A DNA stretch of 64,000 nt from Paludibacteraceae bacterium (GCA_017467185.1 JAFTSS010000041.1:1-64000); one strand, 5' to 3'. Shown: positions 27,198-36,862, numbered from the stretch's first letter. Notes: generated from the letters alone by a model not told the origin. A program made the numbers and translations.

Positions 27198-28657
27198 TTT
27201 CTTACTCGTTCAATGCGCATTGTATCGAGTTTCAAAAAGAGGAATAATAATATTGTAAAACTCAAAAAAGAAGAGCCTCCATAACTAAAAAATGGAAGTG
27301 GAATACCAATAACAGGCACAAGACCTAACACCATTCCTACATTTATAAACAAGTGAAAAGCAAATATGCCAACCACACCATAACCATAAACACGAGCGAA
27401 ACGTGTATCTTGTCGTTCTGCAATAAGAAGTAATCGGTACAAAAATAATAGATAAACTATCAACATTCCTGCGCTTCCAACAAATCCCCACTCTTCTCCT
27501 ACTGTACAAAATATAAAGTCAGTATCTTGCTCTGGCACATATTTCAACTTAGTTTGCGTTCCCTGCAAAAATCCTTTACCCCAAAATCCACCAGAACCAA
27601 TAGCAATACGCGCCTGCGCTGTATTATATCCAATGCCTGTTGGGTCATCCGCCATACCTAACAACAACTGAATACGCTTTTGTTGATGCGATTGCAATAC
27701 ATCATTAAAAATATATTCAGTAGAAAAACAATACCCCAAACAACCCAACATAAACAAACCTATAAAAAGGTATGTCCTGCGCCATTTGAAATATGCTAAC
27801 ACAATCAAATATATAACAGCAAAAACAACAATAGCCAACATTACATAAACCAAATTGAAGCGCACAACCCACTTAAACAGAGGTAAAGCTAAAGCAAAGA
27901 CACCAAGAGGAACTATTGATAGTACAAACAAATGTTTTTTATCATATTGATACACACGTACAAAAATCAACATTAAAAGATAAGCCAACAAAAGACCTAA
28001 AAATAAACCCGTAGAAGCCCCCTCTACTCCCAACAAATCTACCACACTAAAACGAAGAACCACAACAAACAACACTATAGCACAAAAGCCTAAAGCAGGG
28101 ATCAAACCTGGCAAACCTTCGCGATAAAGCATAAAAACAAAAGATAGAAACACCAACGCAGAACCAGTCTCACTCTGTGCCACAATGATAAACATAGGCA
28201 ATAAAATCATCGAACACACTATTGCATAACTCCGCACAGAATTAAGTTTAAACTGCGGATGACTCATCAATTTTGCCAGAGCCAATGCGGTTATAAATTT
28301 CGAAAACTCTGCCGGTTGAATTTTAAATGGCCCCAAAGGCAACCACGACCGTGATCCCTTAATGTCTTCTGCAACAAACACCGTAACTATCAGCAATAAT
28401 ATTATCAATCCATACAATAAATAAGGAACAGCGGTTATGAGTCGGCTATCAGTAAATAGAATAACAAGCCCCATCCCAAAACTGATACACATCCACATAA
28501 ACTGCATACCAGAACGATAGTTTATGTCGAAAATAGAGGCTTGATCTTCCGACACACTCGCCCCATATATATTAATCCACCCAAATACCACAAGGACAAT
28601 ATAAAAAAATACTGCCCATTTATCTATCGCTTGTATAACATTAAAATTTCTTGACAT
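27194..28657 (-). CDS. rodA: RodA, SEDS peptidoglycan polymerase of the elongasome
   Basis: This 487-residue polytopic membrane protein polymerises glycan strands together with PBP2. SEDS motifs are visible: RSWLPLGPFKIQPAEFSKF in the second third, and PFFSYGGSSFLS near the end. The extra central helices (about 210-310) are common in Bacteroidetes RodA. It is last in the mreB-mreC-mreD-mrdA-rodA row, 119 bp after mrdA, with a repeat-filled spacer. Confidence 0.96.
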   Translation of the reverse strand: MSRNFNVIQAIDKWAVFFYIVLVVFGWINIYGASVSEDQASIFDINYRSGMQFMWMCISFGMGLVILFTDSRLITAVPYLLYGLIILLLIVTVFVAEDIKGSRSWLPLGPFKIQPAEFSKFITALALAKLMSHPQFKLNSVRSYAIVCSMILLPMFIIVAQSETGSALVFLSFVFMLYREGLPGLIPALGFCAIVLFVVVLRFSVVDLLGVEGASTGLFLGLLLAYLLMLIFVRVYQYDKKHLFVLSIVPLGVFALALPLFKWVVRFNLVYVMLAIVVFAVIYLIVLAYFKWRRTYLFIGLFMLGCLGYCFSTEYIFNDVLQSHQQKRIQLLLGMADDPTGIGYNTAQARIAIGSGGFWGKGFLQGTQTKLKYVPEQDTDFIFCTVGEEWGFVGSAGMLIVYLLFLYRLLLIAERQDTRFARVYGYGVVGIFAFHLFINVGMVLGLVPVIGIPLPFFSYGGSSFLSFTILLFLFLKLDTMRIERVRN

Positions 28658-28662
28658 AACAA

Positions 28663-28766
28663 GAGAGTTGAGAGTTGAGAGTTAAGAGTTGAGTGTTGAG
28701 TGTTGAGTGTTAAGAGTCGGACTAGTCGGACAGGTCAGACAAGTCAGACAAGTCAGACAAGTCAAA
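28663..28766. repeat. GAGTTGA heptamer array plus GTC(C/A)GACAAGT decamer array
   Basis: 28663-28711 is GAGAGTTGAGAGTTAAGAGT type (7 bp). 28715-28766 is GTCGGACAGGTCAGACAAGT type (10 bp). They fill nearly the whole mrdA-rodA gap. Confidence 0.9.
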
Positions 28767-28776
28767 CGCTATCTTT

Positions 28777-30630
28777 CTAATAATGTTTTACTCCCGAATT
28801 TAACACCAATGTTTTCATTCTATTAAACAATGCTTTTTGTGTTATTTCTCTATAAAGATACTGCTCTATACAAAGCATTGCAATAGGACATGCAAATTGA
28901 GAACCAAAGCCTGCATTTTCAATAACTACAGCAATTGCAATTTGAGGATTCTCGCGTGGAGCATAACCAAAGAATATTGAGTGTGGTTTACCATGACTAT
29001 TATCAGTTGTTCCTGTTTTACCACACACTGCTAAATCTGGCAATTTATAATAATGTGCAGTACCATATTCACAAACTCGCCACATACCCTCTTGCACAAC
29101 ATCATAATGTTTTTGACTTACATTGGCATCATGTCGATTATCCAACAACGAATCTGTTTTATTCAAATGAGGGGTTATATAGTAACCTTCATTGGCAATC
29201 ACAGCAGCAGCATTTGCAAGTTGAATTGGGGTAACCAATACCTCTCCTTGTCCTATAGAATTAGACCTAATAGTCAAAGCTTTCCAGCCTCGTTCACCAT
29301 AAATTTTATTATAAGTTTCAGCACGATATATTGCCCCATCTTTCAAACCATAAACATCCGAATCTTCCCACTTAAACCCTAAACCGAAACTCAATATATC
29401 TTCACGCCAACGAGTATAATTTTTCTTAAACGTAGCATTCCGTTCTCCATAACCATCACGCTCGAGTGTCTCTTTATAAGCTAACCAAAAATAAGGGTTG
29501 CAACTCTCTTGTATAGCCTCTTCAAGCGAAACTGGCGAACCATGATTGTGTGTACATTTTATCGGTTTAGAATTTGGACCACTACAAGGAAATTTTGTAT
29601 GACGGGTAATTCCTCCATGCTCTAAACAAACCAATGCTTGCAATGTTTTGAATGTTGAACCAGGAGAATAAAGCCCTCCTGTCGCACGATTAAGAAATGG
29701 TTTAGTCGAATCATTTTGCAAAATCGGATAATACTCCGAACGCAACCGACCAACCAATAAAGACGGATTCCACGTAGGGTTAGATGCCATTGCCAAAATT
29801 TCGCCCGTTGCAGGCTCTATAGCCACAATACTACCTATTTTTCCCTGCAACAATTCTTCTGCAATCATCTGCAAATCAACATCTAATGTAGTAGTAATAT
29901 CTACACCTGCAATAGGCATTTTATCGTGCGCACCATCCTTATATTTACCTTGAATACGACCACGCGAATCACGTAAAAGAATTTCTTCTCCATTCTCGCC
30001 TCTTAACACCTTTTCATACGTCAATTCTAAACCATCAGACCCAGCATAATCACCTGGACGATAATATGAATCACGCTCAATTTGACGCTTACCAACCTCT
30101 CCTATCGAACCCAAAACATGCGCCCCACAAGGATAATTATAGTTACGCAAAGTACGACTTTGAACTGAGAAGCCTGGAAATTTACGCAAATGCTCTTGAA
30201 GCATAGCATAATCTTTTGGCGAAAGTTGAGTCATAAATCGTTGTGGCGTGAGTGGCGAATAACCATAATTTTTACGGCGGTCTTTAATATAAGCCATTCT
30301 ATCGCAAAATTGCTCGTATGTAATACCCAACAAACCACACAACTCTAATGTATCTATAGGTGTCTTTGCCTTTTTCTGATCGTTCAACTCTTTCATCGTA
30401 ACCATCAAATCGTATGTTGGCTGATTATAAACCAACAATTTACCATTACGATCATAAATCAAACCTCGAGGTGCATAAATTGGCTTACGATAAAAAGCAT
30501 TATCTTCTGCCACTCCTGTATAATCTTCATATAACTGCAATTGCGCTAACCTACCTATAAACAAAATTATAAATAGAGCCAGCACAATATGAATTATAAT
30601 ACTTCTATCTTTATATTTATCGTTAAGCAT
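28777..30630 (-). CDS. mrdA: penicillin-binding protein 2
   Basis: This ~617-residue class B transpeptidase cross-links glycan during cell elongation. It has one N-terminal membrane helix (IIIHIVLALFIILFIGRL), the pedestal domain with RGLIYDRNGKLLVYN, and the transpeptidase motifs SPGSTFK (active Ser about 325), SCN (about 375) and KTG (CGKTGTTD). The ATG at 30630 (MLNDKYKDRS) is preferred to the TTG at 30645. It works with RodA, encoded next. No truncation is seen. Confidence 0.96.
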   Translation of the reverse strand: MLNDKYKDRSIIIHIVLALFIILFIGRLAQLQLYEDYTGVAEDNAFYRKPIYAPRGLIYDRNGKLLVYNQPTYDLMVTMKELNDQKKAKTPIDTLELCGLLGITYEQFCDRMAYIKDRRKNYGYSPLTPQRFMTQLSPKDYAMLQEHLRKFPGFSVQSRTLRNYNYPCGAHVLGSIGEVGKRQIERDSYYRPGDYAGSDGLELTYEKVLRGENGEEILLRDSRGRIQGKYKDGAHDKMPIAGVDITTTLDVDLQMIAEELLQGKIGSIVAIEPATGEILAMASNPTWNPSLLVGRLRSEYYPILQNDSTKPFLNRATGGLYSPGSTFKTLQALVCLEHGGITRHTKFPCSGPNSKPIKCTHNHGSPVSLEEAIQESCNPYFWLAYKETLERDGYGERNATFKKNYTRWREDILSFGLGFKWEDSDVYGLKDGAIYRAETYNKIYGERGWKALTIRSNSIGQGEVLVTPIQLANAAAVIANEGYYITPHLNKTDSLLDNRHDANVSQKHYDVVQEGMWRVCEYGTAHYYKLPDLAVCGKTGTTDNSHGKPHSIFFGYAPRENPQIAIAVVIENAGFGSQFACPIAMLCIEQYLYREITQKALFNRMKTLVLNSGVKHY

Positions 30631-30656
30631 AAAAACAATCCTCAATGTACAACTAA

Positions 30657-30716
30657 ATATATAGTGGCTATAGCAACTATATAAACTATAAAGGCTGTAG
30701 TAACTATAAAAACTAT
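30657..30716. repeat. CTATAG array reaching into the mreD stop codon
   Basis: About 60 bp of units such as GGCTATAGCAACTATATAAA. The TAG stop of mreD (30713-30715) is part of the final unit. Confidence 0.85.
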
Positions 30717-31204
30717 TTTCTCACTTTTTCCAAGGTAAATATTAACAAAATAGTTATCAATGCACTAACTAATGCTTTTAGAATAATCACCCAAAAATAT
30801 TTAAACGTAAACGCTTCGAGTGTAAATAACAACAAATGATGAATAAAGACCATCAACACAATATATTTCACATAATTCGCACCCATAGTTTTCAAACGAG
30901 GCATCACTTTGTCCAATTCCTCTTGAGTTGCTACGATACGAAACATATATGGTCGCAAAAAAGCAATAAATGTAGTAGCCATTGCATGAATACCCCAAGT
31001 ATTAGAAAACATATCAATAACTAATCCAAGCAAAAAACCAGTAAATATCAACGATATACGATTTGTATGTATTGGCAAAGCTATTATAAAATAGATGTAA
31101 AGAAATGGATTTATTACACCTGCAATTTGAATATGATTAAGCAATAAAACCTGAAATAGTACCAATCCAACAAACCAAAACAAAAACTCTATTGTATATT
31201 TCAT
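30713..31204 (-). CDS. mreD: rod shape-determining protein MreD
   Basis: This 163-residue inner-membrane protein has about five helices (FLFWFVGLVLFQVLLLNHIQ; FLLGLVIDMFSNTWGIHAMA, the conserved MreD signature). It links MreB/MreC to the PBP2-RodA complex. It overlaps the mreC stop by 4 bp. The stop codon is repeat-derived. Confidence 0.93.
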   Translation of the reverse strand: MKYTIEFLFWFVGLVLFQVLLLNHIQIAGVINPFLYIYFIIALPIHTNRISLIFTGFLLGLVIDMFSNTWGIHAMATTFIAFLRPYMFRIVATQEELDKVMPRLKTMGANYVKYIVLMVFIHHLLLFTLEAFTFKYFWVIILKALVSALITILLIFTLEKVRK

Positions 31205-32037
31205 TTTCCCAACGATTTTTGAAGGTTCAACAATTCATTTTTATTTGTAAAAGCCGCCACTGTTACATACGACAATGATTGAAAATCTACAGTTAGCGCA
31301 ATATCAATATCACAATACATCGTATTCTCTACATTTGTTGCTTTATCAACAACACCAATCATAATGTCTTCAGGAAATATTGCAGAAAAACCACTTGTAA
31401 CAATCGAATCTCCAGCTACGACATTCACATGGTTTGGAATTTCATATAATTTAGCTTTCAATGGAGTTTTACCATTCCACTTCACCGAACCTAATTGATT
31501 ATTTCCCTTTATCTTTGCACTTATCACTTGTTCGGGATTTATTATTGGCAACACGACTGCATAATTTTTACTCACACGCTGCACTACCCCAACAACTCCT
31601 TGAGGTGTAAATACCCCCATATCTTCTTCTATACCTTGCGCACTACCTTTATCTATGATTATATAGTTTTGTAAATCATATACACTATTATAAACTACTT
31701 TTGCCGACAAATAACTTTCTCTTGCACTTACTATACCTAATTGATTAGACACTCCCGACGAATCAGAACAAAGCATCAAGTCTCTATATCTCGCATTTTC
31801 AGTCAATAATCGAGCATTCTCTTCCGAAAGCTCTTTATTCGCCTCTGCCAAACCAAAATAATCAGTTACCGAATTAGTAATCTCATACGTCCATGCCGAC
31901 AATGTAGTTGCATAACGAAACGCAACCGACCGCTGCAAATCATTCTTATTCACAACCAACAAAAATGCCAATATCTCCAACACAAGAAAGATAATAACTG
32001 ACAAATATTTATAAAAAAATTCTAATATCTTATTCAT
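31201..32037 (-). CDS. mreC: rod shape-determining protein MreC
   Basis: This 278-residue periplasmic scaffold activates PBP2. It has an N-terminal membrane helix (VIIFLVLEILAFLLVV), a coiled coil (about 60-90, ANKELSEENARLLTENARY) and the two beta-barrel domains (IIDKGSAQGIEEDMGVFTPQ, GDSIVTSGFSAIFPEDIMIG). All family features are present. The gap to mreB is 175 bp and holds two repeat families. Confidence 0.95.
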   Translation of the reverse strand: MNKILEFFYKYLSVIIFLVLEILAFLLVVNKNDLQRSVAFRYATTLSAWTYEITNSVTDYFGLAEANKELSEENARLLTENARYRDLMLCSDSSGVSNQLGIVSARESYLSAKVVYNSVYDLQNYIIIDKGSAQGIEEDMGVFTPQGVVGVVQRVSKNYAVVLPIINPEQVISAKIKGNNQLGSVKWNGKTPLKAKLYEIPNHVNVVAGDSIVTSGFSAIFPEDIMIGVVDKATNVENTMYCDIDIALTVDFQSLSYVTVAAFTNKNELLNLQKSLGK

Positions 32038-32048
32038 TTTATAGAAAT

Positions 32049-32193
32049 TAGATGTGAGACATGAGACACGAGATGTATTCTAATTGGTCGGACTTGTCGG
32101 ACAGGTCAGACAGGTCGGACTTGTCGGACTTGTCGGACAAATTAAATATCTAAAAAAAAATCAACCCGTCCGACTTGTCGGACGGGTCGGACA
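32049..32193. repeat. GAGACACGAGA unit and GTCGGACTTGTCGGAC decamer arrays
   Basis: 32049-32076 belongs to the CTCGTGTCT family. 32086-32139 and 32165-32193 are GTCGGAC decamers; the last one contains a GTCCGACTTGTCGGAC palindrome, so the unit occurs in both orientations. Confidence 0.9.
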
Positions 32194-32212
32194 ATAACCT
32201 CAATTCCTTTTT

Positions 32213-33238
32213 TTATCTTAACAAGAAACGGAATCTATCAACATTTTTAAGCGCAATACCAGTACCACGAGCCACCGCACGCAATGGGTCTTCTGCAACA
32301 TGGAACTGAATTTGAATTTTATCAGTCAAACGCTTAGCCAAACCTCTCAACAATGCACCTCCACCAGCAAGATAAATACCTTTATCAATCAAATCGGCAT
32401 ACAATTCAGGAGGAGTATCTCCCAATGCTGCCAAAATAGCAGTTTCTATTTTCGAAATAGTTTTATCCAAACAGTGAGCAATTTCAGGATATGACACTGG
32501 CACCTCCATAGGCAAACCAGTAACACGATTAGGACCCTTCACAATCATATCTTGAGGTGCCTCATCACCCAAATCAATCAACGCAGAACCTACTTGTTTT
32601 TTTATTCTCTCTGCCATAACTTCACTCACACGAATATTATGTTGTTTAAACATATAATCAATAATATCTTGTGTGAATGCATCACCAGCAACGCGCAATG
32701 ATTTATCAGTAACAATACCACCAAGCGAAATAACTGCAATCTCAGTAGTACCACCACCTATATCAACCACCATGTTACCCTCTGGTGCTTCTACATCAAG
32801 ACCAATACCCAACGCTGCAGCCATAGGCTCAAAAATCATATATACGTCACGACCTCCTGCATGCTCTGCCGAGTCACGAACCGCACGAATTTCAACCTCC
32901 GTACTTCCTGATGGAATACCAATCACCATACGCAATGATGGAGTAAAAAAGATAGAACCCTTATTTGGAATCATCTTAATCAAACCACGAATCAACAATT
33001 CAGCAGCATGGAAATCGGCAATAACACCATCTCGCAAAGGACGAACTGTATAAATATTCGGATTTTCTTTACCCCGCATTTGCGCTGCAACTGCACCTAT
33101 TGCTTCCAACTTCTCCGAACGCTTATCCAACGCCACAACCGATGGCTGATCTACTACGATTTTGTCATTGTGTATAATGACTGTATTCGCAGTTCCCAAG
33201 TCCATCGCTATCTCTTGTGTCAACGAAAATAAACCCAT
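32213..33238 (-). CDS. mreB: rod shape-determining protein MreB
   Basis: This 341-residue bacterial actin polymerises under the inner membrane and guides cell-wall elongation. Nucleotide-binding motifs: MDLGTANTVI (phosphate 1), VVDIGGGTTEIAVISLGG (phosphate 2) and GIYLAGGGALLRGL (adenosine). FEPMAAALGIGLDV is also conserved. Length is normal. It leads the mreBCD-mrdA-rodA row, with a -7 box about 60 bp upstream. Confidence 0.97.
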   Translation of the reverse strand: MGLFSLTQEIAMDLGTANTVIIHNDKIVVDQPSVVALDKRSEKLEAIGAVAAQMRGKENPNIYTVRPLRDGVIADFHAAELLIRGLIKMIPNKGSIFFTPSLRMVIGIPSGSTEVEIRAVRDSAEHAGGRDVYMIFEPMAAALGIGLDVEAPEGNMVVDIGGGTTEIAVISLGGIVTDKSLRVAGDAFTQDIIDYMFKQHNIRVSEVMAERIKKQVGSALIDLGDEAPQDMIVKGPNRVTGLPMEVPVSYPEIAHCLDKTISKIETAILAALGDTPPELYADLIDKGIYLAGGGALLRGLAKRLTDKIQIQFHVAEDPLRAVARGTGIALKNVDRFRFLLR

Positions 33239-33296
33239 TTTTTTAACTTAAAATTTGAAATTTGAAACTTAAAATTTATTCTAATTTATTCAATTG

Positions 33297-33304
33297 CAAA
33301 GTTA
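33297..33304 (-). promoter_or_regulatory. Bacteroidetes -7 box for the mre operon
   Basis: The complement of CAAAGTTA (TAACTTTG) lies 58 bp before the mreB ATG. A TTTGAAA-type repeat (33250-33275) fills the leader. Confidence 0.7.
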
Positions 33305-33339
33305 CAAAAAAAATCACACAAAAACTAACAATTTGCATC

Positions 33340-34839
33340 CTATTTTTTTACACATTTTTTCAACACGGGTATTTCACTCAAAGGCAAATCTTTCTTCACC
33401 AAATAAACCAAAAACACAACCAATAACACAGTACGATAAACCATTCTTAACCAGAAGTTTGGAATATCAACAACAACACCTGCAATCCATAATCCTGCAG
33501 TCAACAAAGTATAAACAAATATACTCTTCAAAGGATAATCAATTGCATAATACTTCTGCCCAATAAAATAACTCAACAACATCATCACCACATAACTCAC
33601 CAACGACGCACTCGCACTTGCCCAATAACTATATTTCGGAACAAATACCACATTAATTATCAATGTTATAACAAAACCCACAATCGAAAACCACGCACCA
33701 TATATCGTCTTATCTATCAACTTATACCACAACGACAAATTATATACAATGCCTTGCACCAAATACGTTATCAACACAATAGGTATAATCTGCAAGCCTT
33801 CACGATACTGAGGTCCAAGTACATACTGAAACACATCCATATAAAACACCATACCCAAAAATATCAACAACGCCGCAATTATATAATACTTCATAGCATC
33901 AGCATAACTCTCCTTACTATCACGACTACCATGTTTTGCAAACACAAACGGCTCATACGCAAACCTAAACGCATACGTAAACATCATCATTATCATCGCA
34001 ATCTTAAAACTCGCACCATATATTCCCAACTGACGCATACCCTCCTCAGCATCAGGATAAACCATCGGAAATATAATCTTATCAACCGTCTGATTCATAA
34101 TACCCGCAATACCCAACAACAACAACGGCAAACTATACCTCAACATCCTCTTCAACAATCCCCAATCAAAAGTCCATCGCCCTACAAAAACAAATGGTAA
34201 TAACGCCAACGTAACAGCAGCAGTAGAAATCACATTCGACACAAAAATATACCCCACTCCGTACGACGGATTATAAAACCAATCTATCAACTCTGGCTTC
34301 CAATCCATTATCATCGGACAACCCACCAAGAAAAACAAGTTACATGCAATATTCACAAAAATCATGAATAATTTCAACGCTGCAAATGTCAACGGACGAT
34401 TCTTATATCGCAAATAACTAAACGGAATACTATCAAACGCATCCATCGATACCGCCACCCCAAGCATAGCAATAAACTCAGGATGAGCACCATAACCCAT
34501 AGCATCCGCCACATTCTGCTGAAACAACACACACAACACAGCAAACACCGTAGATGTTACAGCCAACGACGTCAATGTCGTACTATACACCCTATTCGTT
34601 CGCCTCTCATCATCAGGATTATTATTCACAAAACGGAAAAAACCCGTCTCCATCCCATAAGTTAAAATAATGATAACCAACGCAGTCCAAGCATAAAGAT
34701 TAGTCACAATCCCATACTCCGATGCATCAGCCAACACATAACTATACAATGGCACCAAGCACCAATTCAAAAACTTACCCACAATACTGCTCAATCCATA
34801 TATAGCAGTCTCCTTAGCCAACTGTTTCAATCCAGCCAT
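33340..34839 (-). CDS. polysaccharide flippase (MOP superfamily, Wzx-like)
   Basis: This 499-residue protein has about 14 predicted membrane helices. The start GLKQLAKETAIYGLSSIVGK and PLYSYVLADASEYGIVTNLY are typical of the polysaccharide exporters that flip undecaprenyl-linked oligosaccharides or O-antigen units. The ATG at 34839 is preferred to the TTG at 34854. No glycosyltransferases lie nearby, so the glycan is unknown. It is in the same orientation as ruvB upstream and mreB downstream, with gaps of about 100 bp. Confidence 0.88.
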   Translation of the reverse strand: MAGLKQLAKETAIYGLSSIVGKFLNWCLVPLYSYVLADASEYGIVTNLYAWTALVIIILTYGMETGFFRFVNNNPDDERRTNRVYSTTLTSLAVTSTVFAVLCVLFQQNVADAMGYGAHPEFIAMLGVAVSMDAFDSIPFSYLRYKNRPLTFAALKLFMIFVNIACNLFFLVGCPMIMDWKPELIDWFYNPSYGVGYIFVSNVISTAAVTLALLPFVFVGRWTFDWGLLKRMLRYSLPLLLLGIAGIMNQTVDKIIFPMVYPDAEEGMRQLGIYGASFKIAMIMMMFTYAFRFAYEPFVFAKHGSRDSKESYADAMKYYIIAALLIFLGMVFYMDVFQYVLGPQYREGLQIIPIVLITYLVQGIVYNLSLWYKLIDKTIYGAWFSIVGFVITLIINVVFVPKYSYWASASASLVSYVVMMLLSYFIGQKYYAIDYPLKSIFVYTLLTAGLWIAGVVVDIPNFWLRMVYRTVLLVVFLVYLVKKDLPLSEIPVLKKCVKK

Positions 34840-34902
34840 TTTATCAATGTACAATTTTCAATACATAATTCACAATCAGCACAATACTAAACCCCAAAAT
34901 GG

Positions 34903-34935
34903 TAATTGTGAATTGTGAATTGTGCATTATGAATT
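34903..34935. repeat. GAATTGT heptamer array
   Basis: About 4.5 copies of a 7-bp unit (AATTGTGAATTGTGAATTGT). It ends one base before the ruvB stop codon. Confidence 0.9.
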
Positions 34936-34936
34936 T

Positions 34937-35950
34937 TTAAAATAATGTTTGTTCTAAATCTGTTCTCGTGCGCCCAAGATGCTTATAAGCCAAATCCGTC
35001 ACCTCACGTCCACGAGGTGTCCTCTTTATGAAACCCTCCTTAATCAAAAACGGCTCATACACCTCCTCAATCGTACCCGCATCCTCACTCATCGCCGTAG
35101 CAATCGTAGTCAATCCCACAGGACCTCCCTTAAACTTATCAATCATCGTCAACAATATCTTATTATCAATCTCATCCAACCCATGACGGTCGATATTCAA
35201 CGCCTCAAGCGCATAACACGCAATCGTGCGGTCAATCCTACCCGAACCCTTCACCTGCGCAAAGTCACGCACACGACGCAACAACGCATTCGCAATACGA
35301 GGCGTACCCCTACTCCTACGCGCAATCTCTACAGCCGCCTCTCTCACAATCGGCACCTCCATTATCGCCGCCGAACGATTTATAATATTAACTAGCACCT
35401 CATCGTCGTAGTATTCAAAGTGGCAATTAATACCAAATCGCGCACGCAACGGAGCAGTCAAAAGTCCGCTACGCGTAGTCGCTCCAATCAACGTAAACGG
35501 CTCTAACTCAATCTGCACCGACCTCGCCGATGGCCCCTTATCTATCATAATATCAATCCGATAATCCTCCATTGCCGAGTATAAATACTCCTCCACCACC
35601 GGACTCAACCTATGAATCTCATCTATAAACAACACATCATTCCTCTCCAACGACGTCAACAAACCAGCCAAATCGCCCGGCTTATCAAGCACCGGACCCG
35701 ACGTCAACTTAAACCCTACGCCCAACTCATTGGCTATAATATTACTCAAAGTTGTCTTACCAAGTCCCGGAGGCCCATGCAACAAAGTATGGTCCAAACT
35801 CTCACCACGCATACGCGCCGCCTGAACAAAGATGCTGAGGTTCTCAACCACCTTGTCCTGTCCCGCAAAATCGTCAAACGACAACGGACGCAACGCCTTA
35901 TCCAAATCACCCTCAGCCTCTCGCTTCGGATTATGTATATCGAAATTCAT
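34937..35950 (-). CDS. ruvB: Holliday junction helicase RuvB
   Basis: This 337-residue AAA+ motor drives branch migration with RuvA. Walker [10 protein letters not shown] (59-67), Walker B FIDEIHRL (about 109-116), sensor and arginine-finger region [18 protein letters not shown], and the C-terminal winged helix ([15 protein letters not shown]) are all present. Normal length. ruvA and ruvC are not in the window. Confidence 0.97.
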   Translation of the reverse strand: MNFDIHNPKREAEGDLDKALRPLSFDDFAGQDKVVENLSIFVQAARMRGESLDHTLLHGPPGLGKTTLSNIIANELGVGFKLTSGPVLDKPGDLAGLLTSLERNDVLFIDEIHRLSPVVEEYLYSAMEDYRIDIMIDKGPSARSVQIELEPFTLIGATTRSGLLTAPLRARFGINCHFEYYDDEVLVNIINRSAAIMEVPIVREAAVEIARRSRGTPRIANALLRRVRDFAQVKGSGRIDRTIACYALEALNIDRHGLDEIDNKILLTMIDKFKGGPVGLTTIATAMSEDAGTIEEVYEPFLIKEGFIKRTPRGREVTDLAYKHLGRTRTDLEQTLF

Positions 35951-35968
35951 TTTACTTAAACCTACAAA

Positions 35969-35996
35969 ATTATGAATTATGAATTATGAATTGTAT
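35969..35996. repeat. GAATTAT heptamer array forming the end of the ABC ATPase gene
   Basis: TATGAATTATGAATTATGAA lies between ruvB and the ABC gene. Read on the minus strand it encodes the last residues TIHNS and the stop codon of the ATPase. Confidence 0.9.
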
Positions 35997-36783
35997 AAAA
36001 TATTCTTTCAATACCTCCATATTTCGCCACAAGCTCATCCTTCGTTCCCTGCTCAACCACGCAGCCCTTATTTATAACAATCACATCATCACACACTTGC
36101 TCCACCTCCTGCATAATATGAGTCGAAAAAATCACCAAACGCTCACGTCCCAAATCTCTAATCAACTGACGAATTTCAATCAACTGATTCGGATCAAGCC
36201 CCGTAGTCGGCTCATCCAATATCAACACCTTCGGATTATGTATAATCGCCGCCGCAATCCCCACACGCTGACGATAACCCTTCGACAACTGCTTAATCAT
36301 CTTATGACTCTCACTCATCAACCCCGTACGCTCTATCACCTCCTCCACAACACTCTTGATATTCATCTTATGCGCAGACAACGCTTCAGATTGTCCCCCT
36401 ATCTTAGGGGGACGAGCCTGCAAGGCGGAAGGGGTCAAAGATTGTGCATTGTGCATTATACATTGTGCATTATTATATATCTCTGCCACAAAGCTCAAAT
36501 ACTCACGCACATACATATCCAAATACAACGGATTATGCTCAGGCAAATACCCCACCAATCTCTTAGTCTCAATATCATCCACAGCCACTCGCCTACCATC
36601 AATCCACACTTCACCCTCATCAGCAGCAATATACCCCGTAACAATCTTCATCAATGTTGACTTACCTGCCCCATTCGGACCCAACAAACCCACAATCCTA
36701 CCTGCATCAAACACCTGATTTATAGAACACAACACCCGTTGCGCACCATAACTTTTCGATATATTCTTTATCTCTAACAACAT
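35977..36783 (-). CDS. ABC transporter ATPase, GldA-like, with a repeat-derived insert
   Basis: This 268-residue ATPase has Walker [10 protein letters not shown] (35-43), signature LSKGYRQR (167-174), Walker [13 protein letters not shown] (186-197) and H-loop [27 protein letters not shown] is the segment typical of gliding-motility GldA-type ATPases. Relatives pass directly from the FVAEIY region to the [11 protein letters not shown] helix, but here about 38 residues (104-141) are inserted between them. They begin [11 protein letters not shown] and include ARPPKIGG, all translated from a heptamer array and a palindromic element. The last residues TIHNS and the stop come from another heptamer array. 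The ATG at 36783 is preferred to TTG at 36789. The permease partner is not adjacent. Confidence 0.9.
   Translation of the reverse strand: MLLEIKNISKSYGAQRVLCSINQVFDAGRIVGLLGPNGAGKSTLMKIVTGYIAADEGEVWIDGRRVAVDDIETKRLVGYLPEHNPLYLDMYVREYLSFVAEIYNNAQCIMHNAQSLTPSALQARPPKIGGQSEALSAHKMNIKSVVEEVIERTGLMSESHKMIKQLSKGYRQRVGIAAAIIHNPKVLILDEPTTGLDPNQLIEIRQLIRDLGRERLVIFSTHIMQEVEQVCDDVIVINKGCVVEQGTKDELVAKYGGIERIFYTIHNS
36361..36474. repeat. in-frame insert: palindromic element plus TGCATTG heptamers
   Basis: 36393-36413 is a perfect hairpin (GTCCCCCTA, 3-base loop, TAGGGGGAC), followed by GACGAGCCTGCAAGGCGGAA. 36442-36474 is a TGCATTG heptamer array. The whole block of 114 bp is a multiple of three and has no stop in the gene's frame. 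Confidence 0.85.
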
Positions 36784-36809
36784 ACTCAATAATCATATTA
36801 TTTAATATG

Positions 36810-36817
36810 CAAAGTTA
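36810..36817 (-). promoter_or_regulatory. Bacteroidetes -7 box for the ABC ATPase
   Basis: The complement of CAAAGTTA lies 26 bp before the ATG at 36783. A divergent -7 box lies at 36863. Confidence 0.7.
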
Positions 36818-36825
36818 CTAAAAAT

Positions 36826-36856
36826 TTTCAAATTTCAACTTTCAACTTTCAACTTT
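36826..36856. repeat. TTTCAAC heptamer array
   Basis: Four 7-bp units (TTTCAACTTTCAACTTTCAA) lie exactly between the two divergent promoters. Confidence 0.9.
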
Positions 36857-36862
36857 TTTTAG

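Noticed and set aside
35986..36660. 224-codon plus-strand frame opposite the ABC ATPase
   Set aside because: Antisense shadow rich in Leu/Ile/His/Arg, with no domain.
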